From: Ignavibacteriaceae bacterium
GTDB taxonomy: Bacteria > Bacteroidota > Ignavibacteria > Ignavibacteriales > Ignavibacteriaceae
Length of the DNA: 64,000 nt
Direction of reading: 5' to 3'
Assembly: GCA_008933765.1 (NCBI GenBank)
Contig: WBUK01000002.1
Span: forward strand, 124,001-188,000
Shown: positions 26,207 through 34,017 of the stretch, piece by piece
Layout of the letters: every line of letters starts with the position of its first letter
Numbering within the stretch: the stretch's first letter is position 1
Translations under genes and position numbers: made by a program
The notes under the pieces: model-generated
Told to the model about the DNA's origin: nothing
The model's database searches: none
The model's input: only the letters and a program-made list of their open reading frames with translations

Positions 26207-27490
26207 ATGGCTGAGGTAAGGCTCAATAATATTTCTAAAGTTTACGACGGCGGCAATAAGGTCGTTCATTCCGTATCAATTGACATTCACGACAGAGAGT
26301 TTGTTGTGTTGGTGGGGCCCTCCGGTTGCGGAAAAACAACCACTCTTCGAATGATTGCAGGTTTGGAAGAGATTTCCGACGGCGATCTTTTCATCGACGG
26401 TCAAAAGGTGAACAACCTTCCGCCGAAAGACCGGGATATTGCGATGGTTTTTCAAAACTATGCGCTTTATCCTCATTTAAGTGTTCGGGAGAACATGGCG
26501 TTCGGCTTGAAACTCAGAAAAATGAAAAAAGAAAAAATTGAAGAAAGAGTTAATGAAGCCGCAAAAATTTTAGAACTTGAAGATTATTTAGACCGGAAGC
26601 CTAAGGCACTCTCAGGCGGGCAAAGGCAGCGGGTCGCTGTTGGAAGAGCTATTGTAAGAAAGCCTAAAGTATTTCTGTTTGATGAACCATTAAGCAATTT
26701 AGACGCAAAACTTAGGGTTCAGATGAGAGCGGAAATTTCACGCCTGCACAAACAACTGGAAGCAACCATGATTTATGTAACTCACGACCAAGTGGAGGCA
26801 ATGACGATGGGGGATAGAATCTGTGTGCTGAACGGGGGGTATGTTCAGCAATTTGATGAACCGATGAATCTTTACGAAAAACCGGCTAACAAATTTGTTG
26901 CGGGGTTTATTGGGTCGCCGGCGATGAATTTTATTGAAGGCAGGTTATTGCGCAACGATGGGCTTCTGTTTGAAAGTAGAGGTGGTGCATTAAAAATTGA
27001 TTTATCAGACTTAGGTATTGAAGATAAACTGAAAAATTGCGAAACCGTTTTTGCTGGCATCAGACCGGAACATTTTAAGGTTTCAACAACGACAGAAACT
27101 GCAGCTGATATTATTTCAAATAGTGATAATTTGGCTGATGGTGTTACTGATAAAGGTTCTGTGCCAAGTCCAATCTCTGAAACAGGATCATCGACTTACA
27201 AAACCGGTACAAAAGAAATTTCTGAAAGCGACACTTCACGCAAAAACATCGTTGAAAACGAACCGGAAACCAAAACTCCACGCAAAAACAAAATTGAAAT
27301 TGAACCCGAAATCGTAGAACTGATGGGGAACGAAGAATACCTTCACTTCTTTATCGAGGGAGTTAAATTTATCGCGAGGGTTTCAACCGGGAGAAGGTTT
27401 AAAACCGGCGAAAAGGTTAATTTGGAATTTGACCCATCCAATGTTCATCTTTTCGACTCTAAGAGTGAGCGCAATCTTTTACTGAATTAG
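26207..27490 (+). CDS. MalK/UgpC-type sugar ABC transporter ATPase
   Basis: 427-residue ABC ATPase. Walker A is GPSGCGKTT, the Q-loop [12 protein letters not shown], the signature [14 protein letters not shown], Walker [13 protein letters not shown], and the H-loop [12 protein letters not shown] MalK-type regulatory/OB domain follows ([19 protein letters not shown]). MalK-type ATPases serve several carbohydrate importers as a shared subunit. No permease or binding-protein gene adjoins this one, which fits a free-standing, shared energiser. About 70 extra polar residues (roughly 300-370) interrupt the OB domain, including an in-frame duplication. The LacI-type operator upstream suggests sugar control. 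It is convergent with the DUF3298 gene. Confidence 0.9.
   Translation: MAEVRLNNISKVYDGGNKVVHSVSIDIHDREFVVLVGPSGCGKTTTLRMIAGLEEISDGDLFIDGQKVNNLPPKDRDIAMVFQNYALYPHLSVRENMAFGLKLRKMKKEKIEERVNEAAKILELEDYLDRKPKALSGGQRQRVAVGRAIVRKPKVFLFDEPLSNLDAKLRVQMRAEISRLHKQLEATMIYVTHDQVEAMTMGDRICVLNGGYVQQFDEPMNLYEKPANKFVAGFIGSPAMNFIEGRLLRNDGLLFESRGGALKIDLSDLGIEDKLKNCETVFAGIRPEHFKVSTTTETAADIISNSDNLADGVTDKGSVPSPISETGSSTYKTGTKEISESDTSRKNIVENEPETKTPRKNKIEIEPEIVELMGNEEYLHFFIEGVKFIARVSTGRRFKTGEKVNLEFDPSNVHLFDSKSERNLLLN
27237..27320 (+). repeat. In-frame 42-bp duplication in the MalK-like gene
   Basis: The bases cacgcaaaaac start at 27237 and again at 27279, an offset of 42 bp (14 codons). The protein reads [13 protein letters not shown] and then [13 protein letters not shown]. 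It lies in the polar insertion of the regulatory domain. Confidence 0.65.
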
Positions 27491-27585
27491 GCGCAAAAAT
27501 ATTCCAATGGTAGGTTAAATTAAATCGCAATATTTACCGGCTGCAGTATCAAATGCACTGTATGTAATCAGGCTTCTCTATTTGT

Positions 27586-28341
27586 TTAGTTAAGCGCAAA
27601 ACCAATCGGTCCCTCTTTTTTGATTAGCTTTTGCATTTTTATGTAAGGCATTTCCAATTGAGTCGGACCCATAACATACGGGCCAATTTCATACAGGTTA
27701 TAGTGAAAAAGAAGCCCGCTCTCGGTTATCTTGAAATTTTCATTTAAGACAAACTTTCCGTCGGTGAAAAAATATCCTTCCTCATTCAAATCTTTTCCGG
27801 TTAAATCATTGTTGATCCTAAAAGCATTCTCTGCCAATTCGGTTAATTGTTCGATACCACCGGTAACCAATAAATCACTAAGGCTAATTTTTTTACCCGT
27901 TTTAATCAGGTAGTTTTCATAGTAAGTCAGCCCTGAACCATGAGCACCACCGGAAAATTCCTCCATTTCGTTGGTTAATGTGATTACACTGTTATTAGTA
28001 ATGGTGAGGGTTGTAGAATTATTGTACCATAATTCAGCGAAATAATCAACATTCTCCAAAAAAGTTTCATAATCAATCAGCATGTTATTAACACGCTCTT
28101 CAACGCTTTGGTCTTCTGTTTCTAAAAGTTTATTTATCGAAGAATTGAGAGTTTTTGCAAGTTCCGGGTTTTGACCGCTTTCGTTAAATAAAGGATAAGA
28201 GATTGAAACGGTGAATGATCCGCCAATTTCTTTGTTTTCGTTATATTTTACCTTGTCAATTTGTACTATAGTGTACTCAGGCACTTGTGCATAAACGCTG
28301 ATAAATAGAGAGAAAAACAAATACAGTGATAATTTTGGCAT
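27586..28341 (-). CDS. Exported DUF3298 (RsiV/PdaC C-domain-like) protein, paralogue 3
   Basis: 251 residues with a signal peptide (LSLYLFFSLFISVYA). The body follows the DUF4163-DUF3298 pattern: an N-terminal beta segment, then EFSGGAHGSGLTYYENYLI, ISLSDLL, and the C-terminal run FKITESGLLFHYNLYEIGPY. Proteins with this domain include RsiV, which binds lysozyme, and the non-catalytic part of PdaC; the function of stand-alone exported copies is unknown. It is the last of three tandem paralogues on the minus strand, sharing SGGAH or LGGAH and the EIGPY/SIAPY/EIASY segment. No lipobox cysteine, so it is expected to be soluble in the periplasm. Confidence 0.75.
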   Translation of the reverse strand: MPKLSLYLFFSLFISVYAQVPEYTIVQIDKVKYNENKEIGGSFTVSISYPLFNESGQNPELAKTLNSSINKLLETEDQSVEERVNNMLIDYETFLENVDYFAELWYNNSTTLTITNNSVITLTNEMEEFSGGAHGSGLTYYENYLIKTGKKISLSDLLVTGGIEQLTELAENAFRINNDLTGKDLNEEGYFFTDGKFVLNENFKITESGLLFHYNLYEIGPYVMGPTQLEMPYIKMQKLIKKEGPIGFALN

Positions 28342-28360
28342 AACCTATACAGAAAAGTTA

Positions 28361-28398
28361 CTGAGGCTGCACCGATAAAGGATATCTTACAGCCTCAG
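28361..28398 (-). terminator. Hairpin between DUF3298 paralogues
   Basis: A perfect 9-bp stem CTGAGGCTG / CAGCCTCAG with a 20-base loop, just after the stop of the paralogue at 28429 when read on the minus strand. Only a broken T-run (TAACTTTTC) follows, so it may be a weak terminator or an mRNA-stabilising hairpin. Confidence 0.5.
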
Positions 28399-28428
28399 AA
28401 AAAGAGAGAATATTTTTTAATTAGTTGT

Positions 28429-29175
28429 TTATTGAACTAAAATTGCCAGAGGGCTTTTTTTGGAAATCGAAGTTTGAATTTTTGTATAAGGTATCTCCAC
28501 TTCAAAAGTTCCGGCAGAATAGGGTGCAATTGAATAAGTATTATAGAAGAAGTAAAGCCCTTTTTCAGTAACCTTGAAATTATCAGTCAATACAAAATTT
28601 CCATCTTCAAAATCAAATCCTTCATAGGATAAATCTTTGCCGACTAAATCATAATTCTTTCTGAAAATTTCTTCTCCGGCAGAATTAACTTTCAAAAATT
28701 GTTCTCCGCTAAAAAGATCTTCAATATTTAATCTTTCCCCGGTGCTGATCAGATAATTATCAAAAATTGCGACCGCATTTGGGTGAGCTCCGCCGAGAAA
28801 CTCATCCTGGTTGGTTTCCAGCGAAAGAATATGATTTTTTACCACTTCAACAGAAATGGTAATATTCTGATACCAGTCCCCGGCTATCTCATCTTCTTCA
28901 CTTAATCCCACAAAAGAGCCAATAGCTTCATCAACAGCTTCTTCTATTGTTTGATTTTCAATGCCTAAAATTTCTTCAACTTTTTTGTTTAAAGTTTTTG
29001 CGAGATTGGGGTTTGGTCCATTTTCGTTAAATACCGGAAATGAATAAGCTAAAGCCAATTCTGAACCGGCTTTATTTTTTTCTGTTCTGTTCACCTTTTT
29101 AGTGGTGTATTCAGGTACCTGTGAGTATGATATCGTAAAAGCAAAAATTGCAATTAAAAAAAGGAATTTTTTCAT
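28429..29175 (-). CDS. Exported DUF3298 (RsiV/PdaC C-domain-like) protein, paralogue 2
   Basis: 248 residues with a signal peptide (KKFLFLIAIFAFTISYS). Family landmarks are EFLGGAHPNAVAIFDNYLI, LNIEDLFSG and NFKVTEKGLYFFYNTYSIAPY. It is the closest of the three to the copy at 27586-28341: both begin VPEYT after the signal peptide and carry the phrase FPVFNENGPNPNLAKTLN or its counterpart. The 87-bp gap with a hairpin suggests partial separation of the transcripts. Function unknown; the conserved domain suggests binding of a protein or glycan outside the membrane. Confidence 0.75.
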   Translation of the reverse strand: MKKFLFLIAIFAFTISYSQVPEYTTKKVNRTEKNKAGSELALAYSFPVFNENGPNPNLAKTLNKKVEEILGIENQTIEEAVDEAIGSFVGLSEEDEIAGDWYQNITISVEVVKNHILSLETNQDEFLGGAHPNAVAIFDNYLISTGERLNIEDLFSGEQFLKVNSAGEEIFRKNYDLVGKDLSYEGFDFEDGNFVLTDNFKVTEKGLYFFYNTYSIAPYSAGTFEVEIPYTKIQTSISKKSPLAILVQ

Positions 29176-29266
29176 TAGTAATCTTTCTTTTTTAAATTGT
29201 TAACTTAATTAAAAATAATTAGAAATAATTAACCCGTAATGCATGATATCAAAGCCCTTTCCGGAA

Positions 29267-30034
29267 TTATTTAGCAAATTTTGCTAATGGACCGTCTTTC
29301 TTAATCAAGTCTTTAATAGCCGAATAGGGGATTTCAAACTCAGTTATTCCCTCTGCGTATGAAGCAATTTCATATTCATTGTAGAGGAACGAAATACCGG
29401 TTTTGGTGAAGATATAGTTATCGTTAAGATGGAACTTATCGTCTTTAAACCAGTAGCTTCCCTCCAAACTAAAATCAGCCGTAAGCCCTTTTAGGTCTCT
29501 GAAGATTTTTTCACCGAGTTTGGTCAATTTCTCAGAATAACCGGCAACCAAAACATCATCTAAGTGTATTGGTTTTAAGTCAGGGAAGCTGAAATTAGAA
29601 TATCCAATGATAAATCCACCATGCGCACCACCTAAGTAAGTTGCAACTGAATAGGTAAAGTTACCAATACCTTCAGTGGGTGTTGAGTATTCAAGTTGTT
29701 TATTTACATAAAAACCACCGCCCCAATCATCATCGCCAATATCATTAAGAAATTCTTTATAGGAGGCAACCAAGCTGTCAAAATTATTCATAACCGGTGA
29801 CTCTTCATCAGTGGTAATCTCGGTAACCATTGTGTTTAATTTATCAGCAATCTTACTATCGGTACCACTTCCTTCAAATTTGGGGTATTTCAAGTAAAAA
29901 GTAACAACTGTATCAGCGTTATTTTTAGGGCTCGTGTATCCCTTATCTATCGTAACTGTTGAGTATTTTAAGCCTGATTGGGCATGGCTAAAGGTTATTA
30001 ACAAAGGCAGAAGTAGTATTAAAATCCTTTTCAT
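29267..30034 (-). CDS. Exported DUF3298 (RsiV/PdaC C-domain-like) protein, paralogue 1
   Basis: 255 residues with a signal peptide (ILILLLPLLITFSHAQ). It shows the same layout as its neighbours: YLGGAHGGFIIGYSNF, IHLDDVLVAG and the end pattern YIFTKTGISFLYNEYEIAS. It is the most diverged of the three tandem copies and the first transcribed. Separate signal peptides and spacers of 87-91 bp indicate gene-scale duplication. No anti-sigma transmembrane segment or sigma-factor gene is nearby, so an RsiV-like sensing role is not supported by context. Confidence 0.72.
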   Translation of the reverse strand: MKRILILLLPLLITFSHAQSGLKYSTVTIDKGYTSPKNNADTVVTFYLKYPKFEGSGTDSKIADKLNTMVTEITTDEESPVMNNFDSLVASYKEFLNDIGDDDWGGGFYVNKQLEYSTPTEGIGNFTYSVATYLGGAHGGFIIGYSNFSFPDLKPIHLDDVLVAGYSEKLTKLGEKIFRDLKGLTADFSLEGSYWFKDDKFHLNDNYIFTKTGISFLYNEYEIASYAEGITEFEIPYSAIKDLIKKDGPLAKFAK

Positions 30035-30113
30035 TATTTTTATCTTTCTTTTATCTTGTAGTAAGTTAGAGTGTTAAACTAAGATATTTTTAATAAGGTT
30101 CCCGGGCAAGTAT

Positions 30114-32117
30114 TTACTCTTCCAAGAGATAGCCTTCGGCGATGTCGGGAGAAATATTGGAAAGAAATCTCGAGGGTTTCGAAAAAGTAACACCCATTTC
30201 GCGGTCAAACACTTTCATCGGGTATGAAATGAACAAATTTTGCTTTGCCCTGGTAGCTGCAACATACATCAGTCTCCTTTCTTCTTCTAATCCCTCAGCA
30301 GTTTCTATTGAACGAATTGAAGGGAAAAACCCGTCAATAGCATGCATAATAAAAACTGAGTGCCACTCAAGTCCTTTAGCAGAATGAATTGTGCTGAGTG
30401 TAAGTTTCTCATCTTCTTTATCGGGGTTCTCAAGATCGGAAATTGAATCCAACGGTGGTTCAATTGCCATATCGGAGAGAAATTCTTCCAATTTGGTGTA
30501 TTTTTCCGTAATGTTCAGCAAAGTGTCAATATCTTTTGATCTTTTGTTAAAGTCGTCGTATAAGTCTCTGAAAAGAGGCATGTAATAGTTAACCACAAGC
30601 TGCGCTTTTTCCGTAGGAGTGCCTTCTTTAACGAAGATTTTCCGCATTGCTGTAAGCAGTTTAAGGCACTTAGTGGCAAAAATTGAGTTTGCACACTCAG
30701 AGGTTTCTTTTGTAATAGTAGCTTTACCGGATGATATTTCATCCAATATTTTTCGTGCAGTTTTGGGTCCTATTCCCGGGTGCATCATCAGAATGCGGTA
30801 CCAACTAACCAAATCCAACGGGTTTAGCAACACCCTAAGAAAAGCGAGAATATCTTTAATATGCGCAGCTTCAACAAATTTAATTCCGCCAATTTTAACA
30901 AAGGGAATGTTAGCTTTAGTAAGTTCAATTTCCAGATCGAATGAAAAGAACGATGATCTAAAAAGGACAGCGATGTCGGTAAGCGGCACCCCTTCTTCCC
31001 TTAGTTCGAGTATTTTCTGAACGATGAATCTGCTCTGCATATTTTCGTTCTCGGAAGCGATAATGTAAGGAAGCTCACCATCCGGGCGGAAAGAATAGAG
31101 TGATTTCTCATATTTCCAGATAGCCGCATCCTGAACCTTGTTTGCAAAAGTTAAAATTTGTGGTGTGCTGCGGTAATTTTCTTCCAATTTAATCAAAGTT
31201 GTGCCGGGGAAAAGTTCAGGGAATTGCATTATGTTTTTGAAACTTGCACCACGGAATGAATAAATCGACTGTAAATCGTCCCCGACAACCATGATGTTTT
31301 TATTGGTCTGTGTAAGAGCTTCAACCAACTCTGCCTGCAGGCGATTCGTATCCTGATACTCATCAACCATGATGAAGTTTATTGAATCTAAAATTCGCTT
31401 GGCAGTGGGTGAGTATTCGAAGAAGAAATCACGCAGAGTTATCAACAGGTCGTCAAAATCTAAAAGATTGTTTATCTTTTTGTAAATTGTGTATTCCGAT
31501 TGAATTTGCACAATTCTATCCAACAACTTAGAAAAATGCGGATATTCTTCGTCAACAATTTCATCAACAGGTCTGCCGGTGTTTGCACTTAAACTGAAGA
31601 TTTTAAATAGAGTTTGTTTGTTCGGGAACCTTGTTTTTTCTTCAACAGCGGGGGATTCGGAACGAATCAAATTAACCACATCTTCGGAATCACCCTGATC
31701 CAGAATTGTAAAGTTTGGTTCTAAGTGTGCAGCGACGGCATATCGCCGGAGGATAGCGTTTGCGTAAGAATGAAAAGTTCCCCCTTGGATTTTTGAACAC
31801 CTTTTATCGAGCAGAATTTCCGCACGGTGCATCATCTCGTTTGCAGCTTTTCGAGTGAAGGTGAGCAATAATATGGAAGTGGGATCGTACCCAATCTCAA
31901 TTAACCGGGCGACACGATAAACCAAAGTGCGGGTTTTCCCTGAACCCGCACCTGCAATAATTAAATAACTTCCGTCTTCAGCCCGTGCCGCTTCATATTG
32001 AGCAGGGTTAAGAGAATTAACATAATCTATCGCAAATTTCGATTCGTCATAATCTTTGATCAACCGATCCCGATTAGTAACGCTCCGTAATTTAATTACT
32101 TTCAGACTCTTATCCAC
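30114..32117 (-). CDS. UvrD/Rep/PcrA-type superfamily I DNA helicase
   Basis: 667-residue SF1A helicase. Motif I is AGAGSGKTRTLVYRVARL, motif Ia LLTFTRKAANEM, motif II MVDEYQDTN, motif III VVGDDLQSIYSFRGA, motif IV region LEENYRSTPQIL, motif V TIHSAKGLEWHSVF and motif VI EERRLMYVAATRAK. It unwinds DNA 3'-5' and acts in repair or replication restart. Slightly shorter than UvrD/PcrA (about 720) because the C-terminal extension is reduced, closer to Rep-like proteins of this phylum. Its start overlaps the end of the upstream membrane-protein gene by 16 bp, placing it in a floA operon. Confidence 0.93.
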   Translation of the reverse strand: MDKSLKVIKLRSVTNRDRLIKDYDESKFAIDYVNSLNPAQYEAARAEDGSYLIIAGAGSGKTRTLVYRVARLIEIGYDPTSILLLTFTRKAANEMMHRAEILLDKRCSKIQGGTFHSYANAILRRYAVAAHLEPNFTILDQGDSEDVVNLIRSESPAVEEKTRFPNKQTLFKIFSLSANTGRPVDEIVDEEYPHFSKLLDRIVQIQSEYTIYKKINNLLDFDDLLITLRDFFFEYSPTAKRILDSINFIMVDEYQDTNRLQAELVEALTQTNKNIMVVGDDLQSIYSFRGASFKNIMQFPELFPGTTLIKLEENYRSTPQILTFANKVQDAAIWKYEKSLYSFRPDGELPYIIASENENMQSRFIVQKILELREEGVPLTDIAVLFRSSFFSFDLEIELTKANIPFVKIGGIKFVEAAHIKDILAFLRVLLNPLDLVSWYRILMMHPGIGPKTARKILDEISSGKATITKETSECANSIFATKCLKLLTAMRKIFVKEGTPTEKAQLVVNYYMPLFRDLYDDFNKRSKDIDTLLNITEKYTKLEEFLSDMAIEPPLDSISDLENPDKEDEKLTLSTIHSAKGLEWHSVFIMHAIDGFFPSIRSIETAEGLEEERRLMYVAATRAKQNLFISYPMKVFDREMGVTFSKPSRFLSNISPDIAEGYLLEE

Positions 32118-32776
32118 TTAGCCCGGCGTCTGTTAAGAATTTCACTAAGAATAACTGCGTCTTTGAATTGTTGCTTGTCTCTCAACTTTTCAATAAAATG
32201 ACGGCTTCTGCTGTAAGTTGAAACCTCACCACCACCAATATGTTCAGGGGTACGGGCTATGCCGGTCCCTTCCAACTCTCGCGCTAATTCTTCAATTGAA
32301 AGTGGTTCCTGAAATTCAGTGGCGTATAACTGCGCTTCAGCTGAAAGACTATAGTCATCAAAGGTAATCAACGACTCTTTTTTTCTAAATTCCTGAGGAT
32401 TCAGTTCTTTCTTTTTATATTCCTGATACTGTGGTTTCTTCACAGTTTCTTCAAAAGGTTGATAATTCGATTCCTTACCGGGTTCACTACCCCTTGAAGT
32501 ATAGGAAGAGCGTTCTTTTTCTTTTCTCAGGACATTTCCTCTCCCAAAAAGAGCCTCTAACTCGGCAAAAGCATCGCTGGAGCTTTGTTCAGAGCTGTAG
32601 GGTTTATAGGTTGTCGTTGTAGTCGTAGTTGTATTTTTATAAACCGGCGGTTGCGGCTTAGTTCCTTTTCTTCGTGGTGGAGGGGCCGGTGGAGTTTGAG
32701 GCTTCTTTTTCAGCCCACCGATGATTGAAAAGAGAAAGAAAATTACGAATACAATAATCTCAACTAAGTTATCCAT
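32102..32776 (-). CDS. Membrane-anchored low-complexity protein next to flotillin
   Basis: 224 residues, not recognised. One N-terminal membrane helix (LVEIIVFVIFFLFSIIGGL) is followed by a proline-rich segment (PQTPPAPPPRRKGTKPQPP), a run of eight threonines, a long charged and probably disordered middle, and a short conserved-looking C-terminus (KDAVILSEILNRRRAKWIRV). It is translated between FloA (2-bp gap) and the helicase (16-bp overlap). The tail pattern and position resemble small proteins following flotillin genes in related bacteria, so a partner or regulator of FloA is a fair guess, unproven. Confidence 0.65.
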   Translation of the reverse strand: MDNLVEIIVFVIFFLFSIIGGLKKKPQTPPAPPPRRKGTKPQPPVYKNTTTTTTTTYKPYSSEQSSSDAFAELEALFGRGNVLRKEKERSSYTSRGSEPGKESNYQPFEETVKKPQYQEYKKKELNPQEFRKKESLITFDDYSLSAEAQLYATEFQEPLSIEELARELEGTGIARTPEHIGGGEVSTYSRSRHFIEKLRDKQQFKDAVILSEILNRRRAKWIRV

Positions 32777-32778
32777 AA

Positions 32779-33777
32779 CTAACTTTGGGGTTTACCTTTT
32801 GTATCATCAGGTTTAGCGATGGCATCGCGCATGTTTGTATCAGCCTGAACATTTTTTATGTTGTAATAGTCCATTATCCCAAGGTTACCCGTTCTGAAAG
32901 CTTCAGCAATAGCGAGGGGAACTTCAGCTTCAGCTTCAATAACCTTAGCCTTTTGTTTAGCCACTTCGGCGTTCATTTCCTGTTCAAGAGCAACAGCTGC
33001 GGCTCTTCTTTCCTCGGCTCTTGCACGGGCGATTTGCAGATCAGCCTGAGCCTGGTCAGCCTGAAGTTTTGCTCCTATATTTGCACCCACATCAACATCA
33101 GCGATATCAATGGAGAGAATTTCAAACGCTGTGCCGCTATCCAACCCTTTGCTGAGCACTACTTTGGAGATTGAATCCGGGTTTTCTAACACTAATTTGT
33201 GGCTTTCGGAAGAACCGATTGTCGATACAATTCCTTCACCAACTCTTGCAAGAATTGTTGCCTCACCGGCACCACCGACTAATCGGTCGATGTTTGTTCT
33301 GACGGTAATTCTTGCGACTGCTTTAAGCTGGATACCATCTTTAGCCATTGCCGCAACTAAAGGAGTTTCAATAACTTTAGGGTTAACCGACATTTTAACG
33401 GCTTCAAGAACATCCCTTCCGGCAAGGTCTATTGCAGTTGCACGGGCGAAAGTTAAATCAAGTTGTGCTTTATCCGCAGAAATCAGTGCATTAACTACTT
33501 TGTCAACATTTCCACCGGCAAGAAGGTGGGCTTCAAGTTTTGGGATTTCCACTTCAATACCCGCTTTTGTTGCTGTGATTTTTGCCCTTACAATTACATG
33601 CGGGTTAATCTTTCTCAGCCTCATTCCGACAAGGTCTTTGAAGATTTTGACCTTCACGCCCGATGAAAGAGCAGTGATCCACAGACCAACGGGAACAAAA
33701 TAGAGAAAGAACATTAAAAATATTAGTGCCGCAACAATTACAAAAATTGAGACACCGGTTAACATATCAGGTGACAT
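32779..33777 (-). CDS. floA: Flotillin-like membrane microdomain protein FloA
   Basis: 332 residues, the normal length. An N-terminal hydrophobic hairpin (about residues 8-38) is followed by an SPFH/PHB domain with [36 protein letters not shown] and [18 protein letters not shown]. Then comes a coiled-coil rich in Ala and Glu (about 235-290; [20 protein letters not shown]). FloA forms membrane assemblies that affect fluidity and signalling; here it heads a minus-strand operon with a membrane-anchored unknown and a helicase. No NfeD gene adjoins. Confidence 0.94.
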   Translation of the reverse strand: MSPDMLTGVSIFVIVAALIFLMFFLYFVPVGLWITALSSGVKVKIFKDLVGMRLRKINPHVIVRAKITATKAGIEVEIPKLEAHLLAGGNVDKVVNALISADKAQLDLTFARATAIDLAGRDVLEAVKMSVNPKVIETPLVAAMAKDGIQLKAVARITVRTNIDRLVGGAGEATILARVGEGIVSTIGSSESHKLVLENPDSISKVVLSKGLDSGTAFEILSIDIADVDVGANIGAKLQADQAQADLQIARARAEERRAAAVALEQEMNAEVAKQKAKVIEAEAEVPLAIAEAFRTGNLGIMDYYNIKNVQADTNMRDAIAKPDDTKGKPQS

Positions 33778-34017
33778 CGTTTTAACTCCAATAAAGATTT
33801 ATTATAAGACTTAGAAAGATAATGAAATTTTCGCAAATATTAACAGACAATTTCTCTTTGCGAACAAAATAGAACCCTGTTTTGTTTAAATAATAAAAGA
33901 CAAAGTTGTGTGCGTTTGGTCAAAGTTAAATTGTGGATTTTGGTTTGAATTGCATATTTTTGTAAGAATTTACTATATTTGGTTTAATTAAATAATTAAA
34001 AATTTAGGATTCAGAAA

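Noticed and set aside
27586-30034. The DUF3298 trio considered as an anti-sigma/sigma (RsiV-like) system
   Set aside because: No sigma-factor gene nearby and no transmembrane anti-sigma domain in any of the three proteins.
33110-33703. 197-codon open frame on the plus strand opposite floA
   Set aside because: It mirrors the codon positions of the well-supported flotillin gene and shows no protein family features; antisense openness is expected from the sense gene's codon bias.
33948-33981. Bacteroidota promoter before clpC from TATATTTG at 33974
   Set aside because: No TTTG element at the required 19-21 bp distance (nearest candidates give 26 or 11 bp); kept only as a remark.
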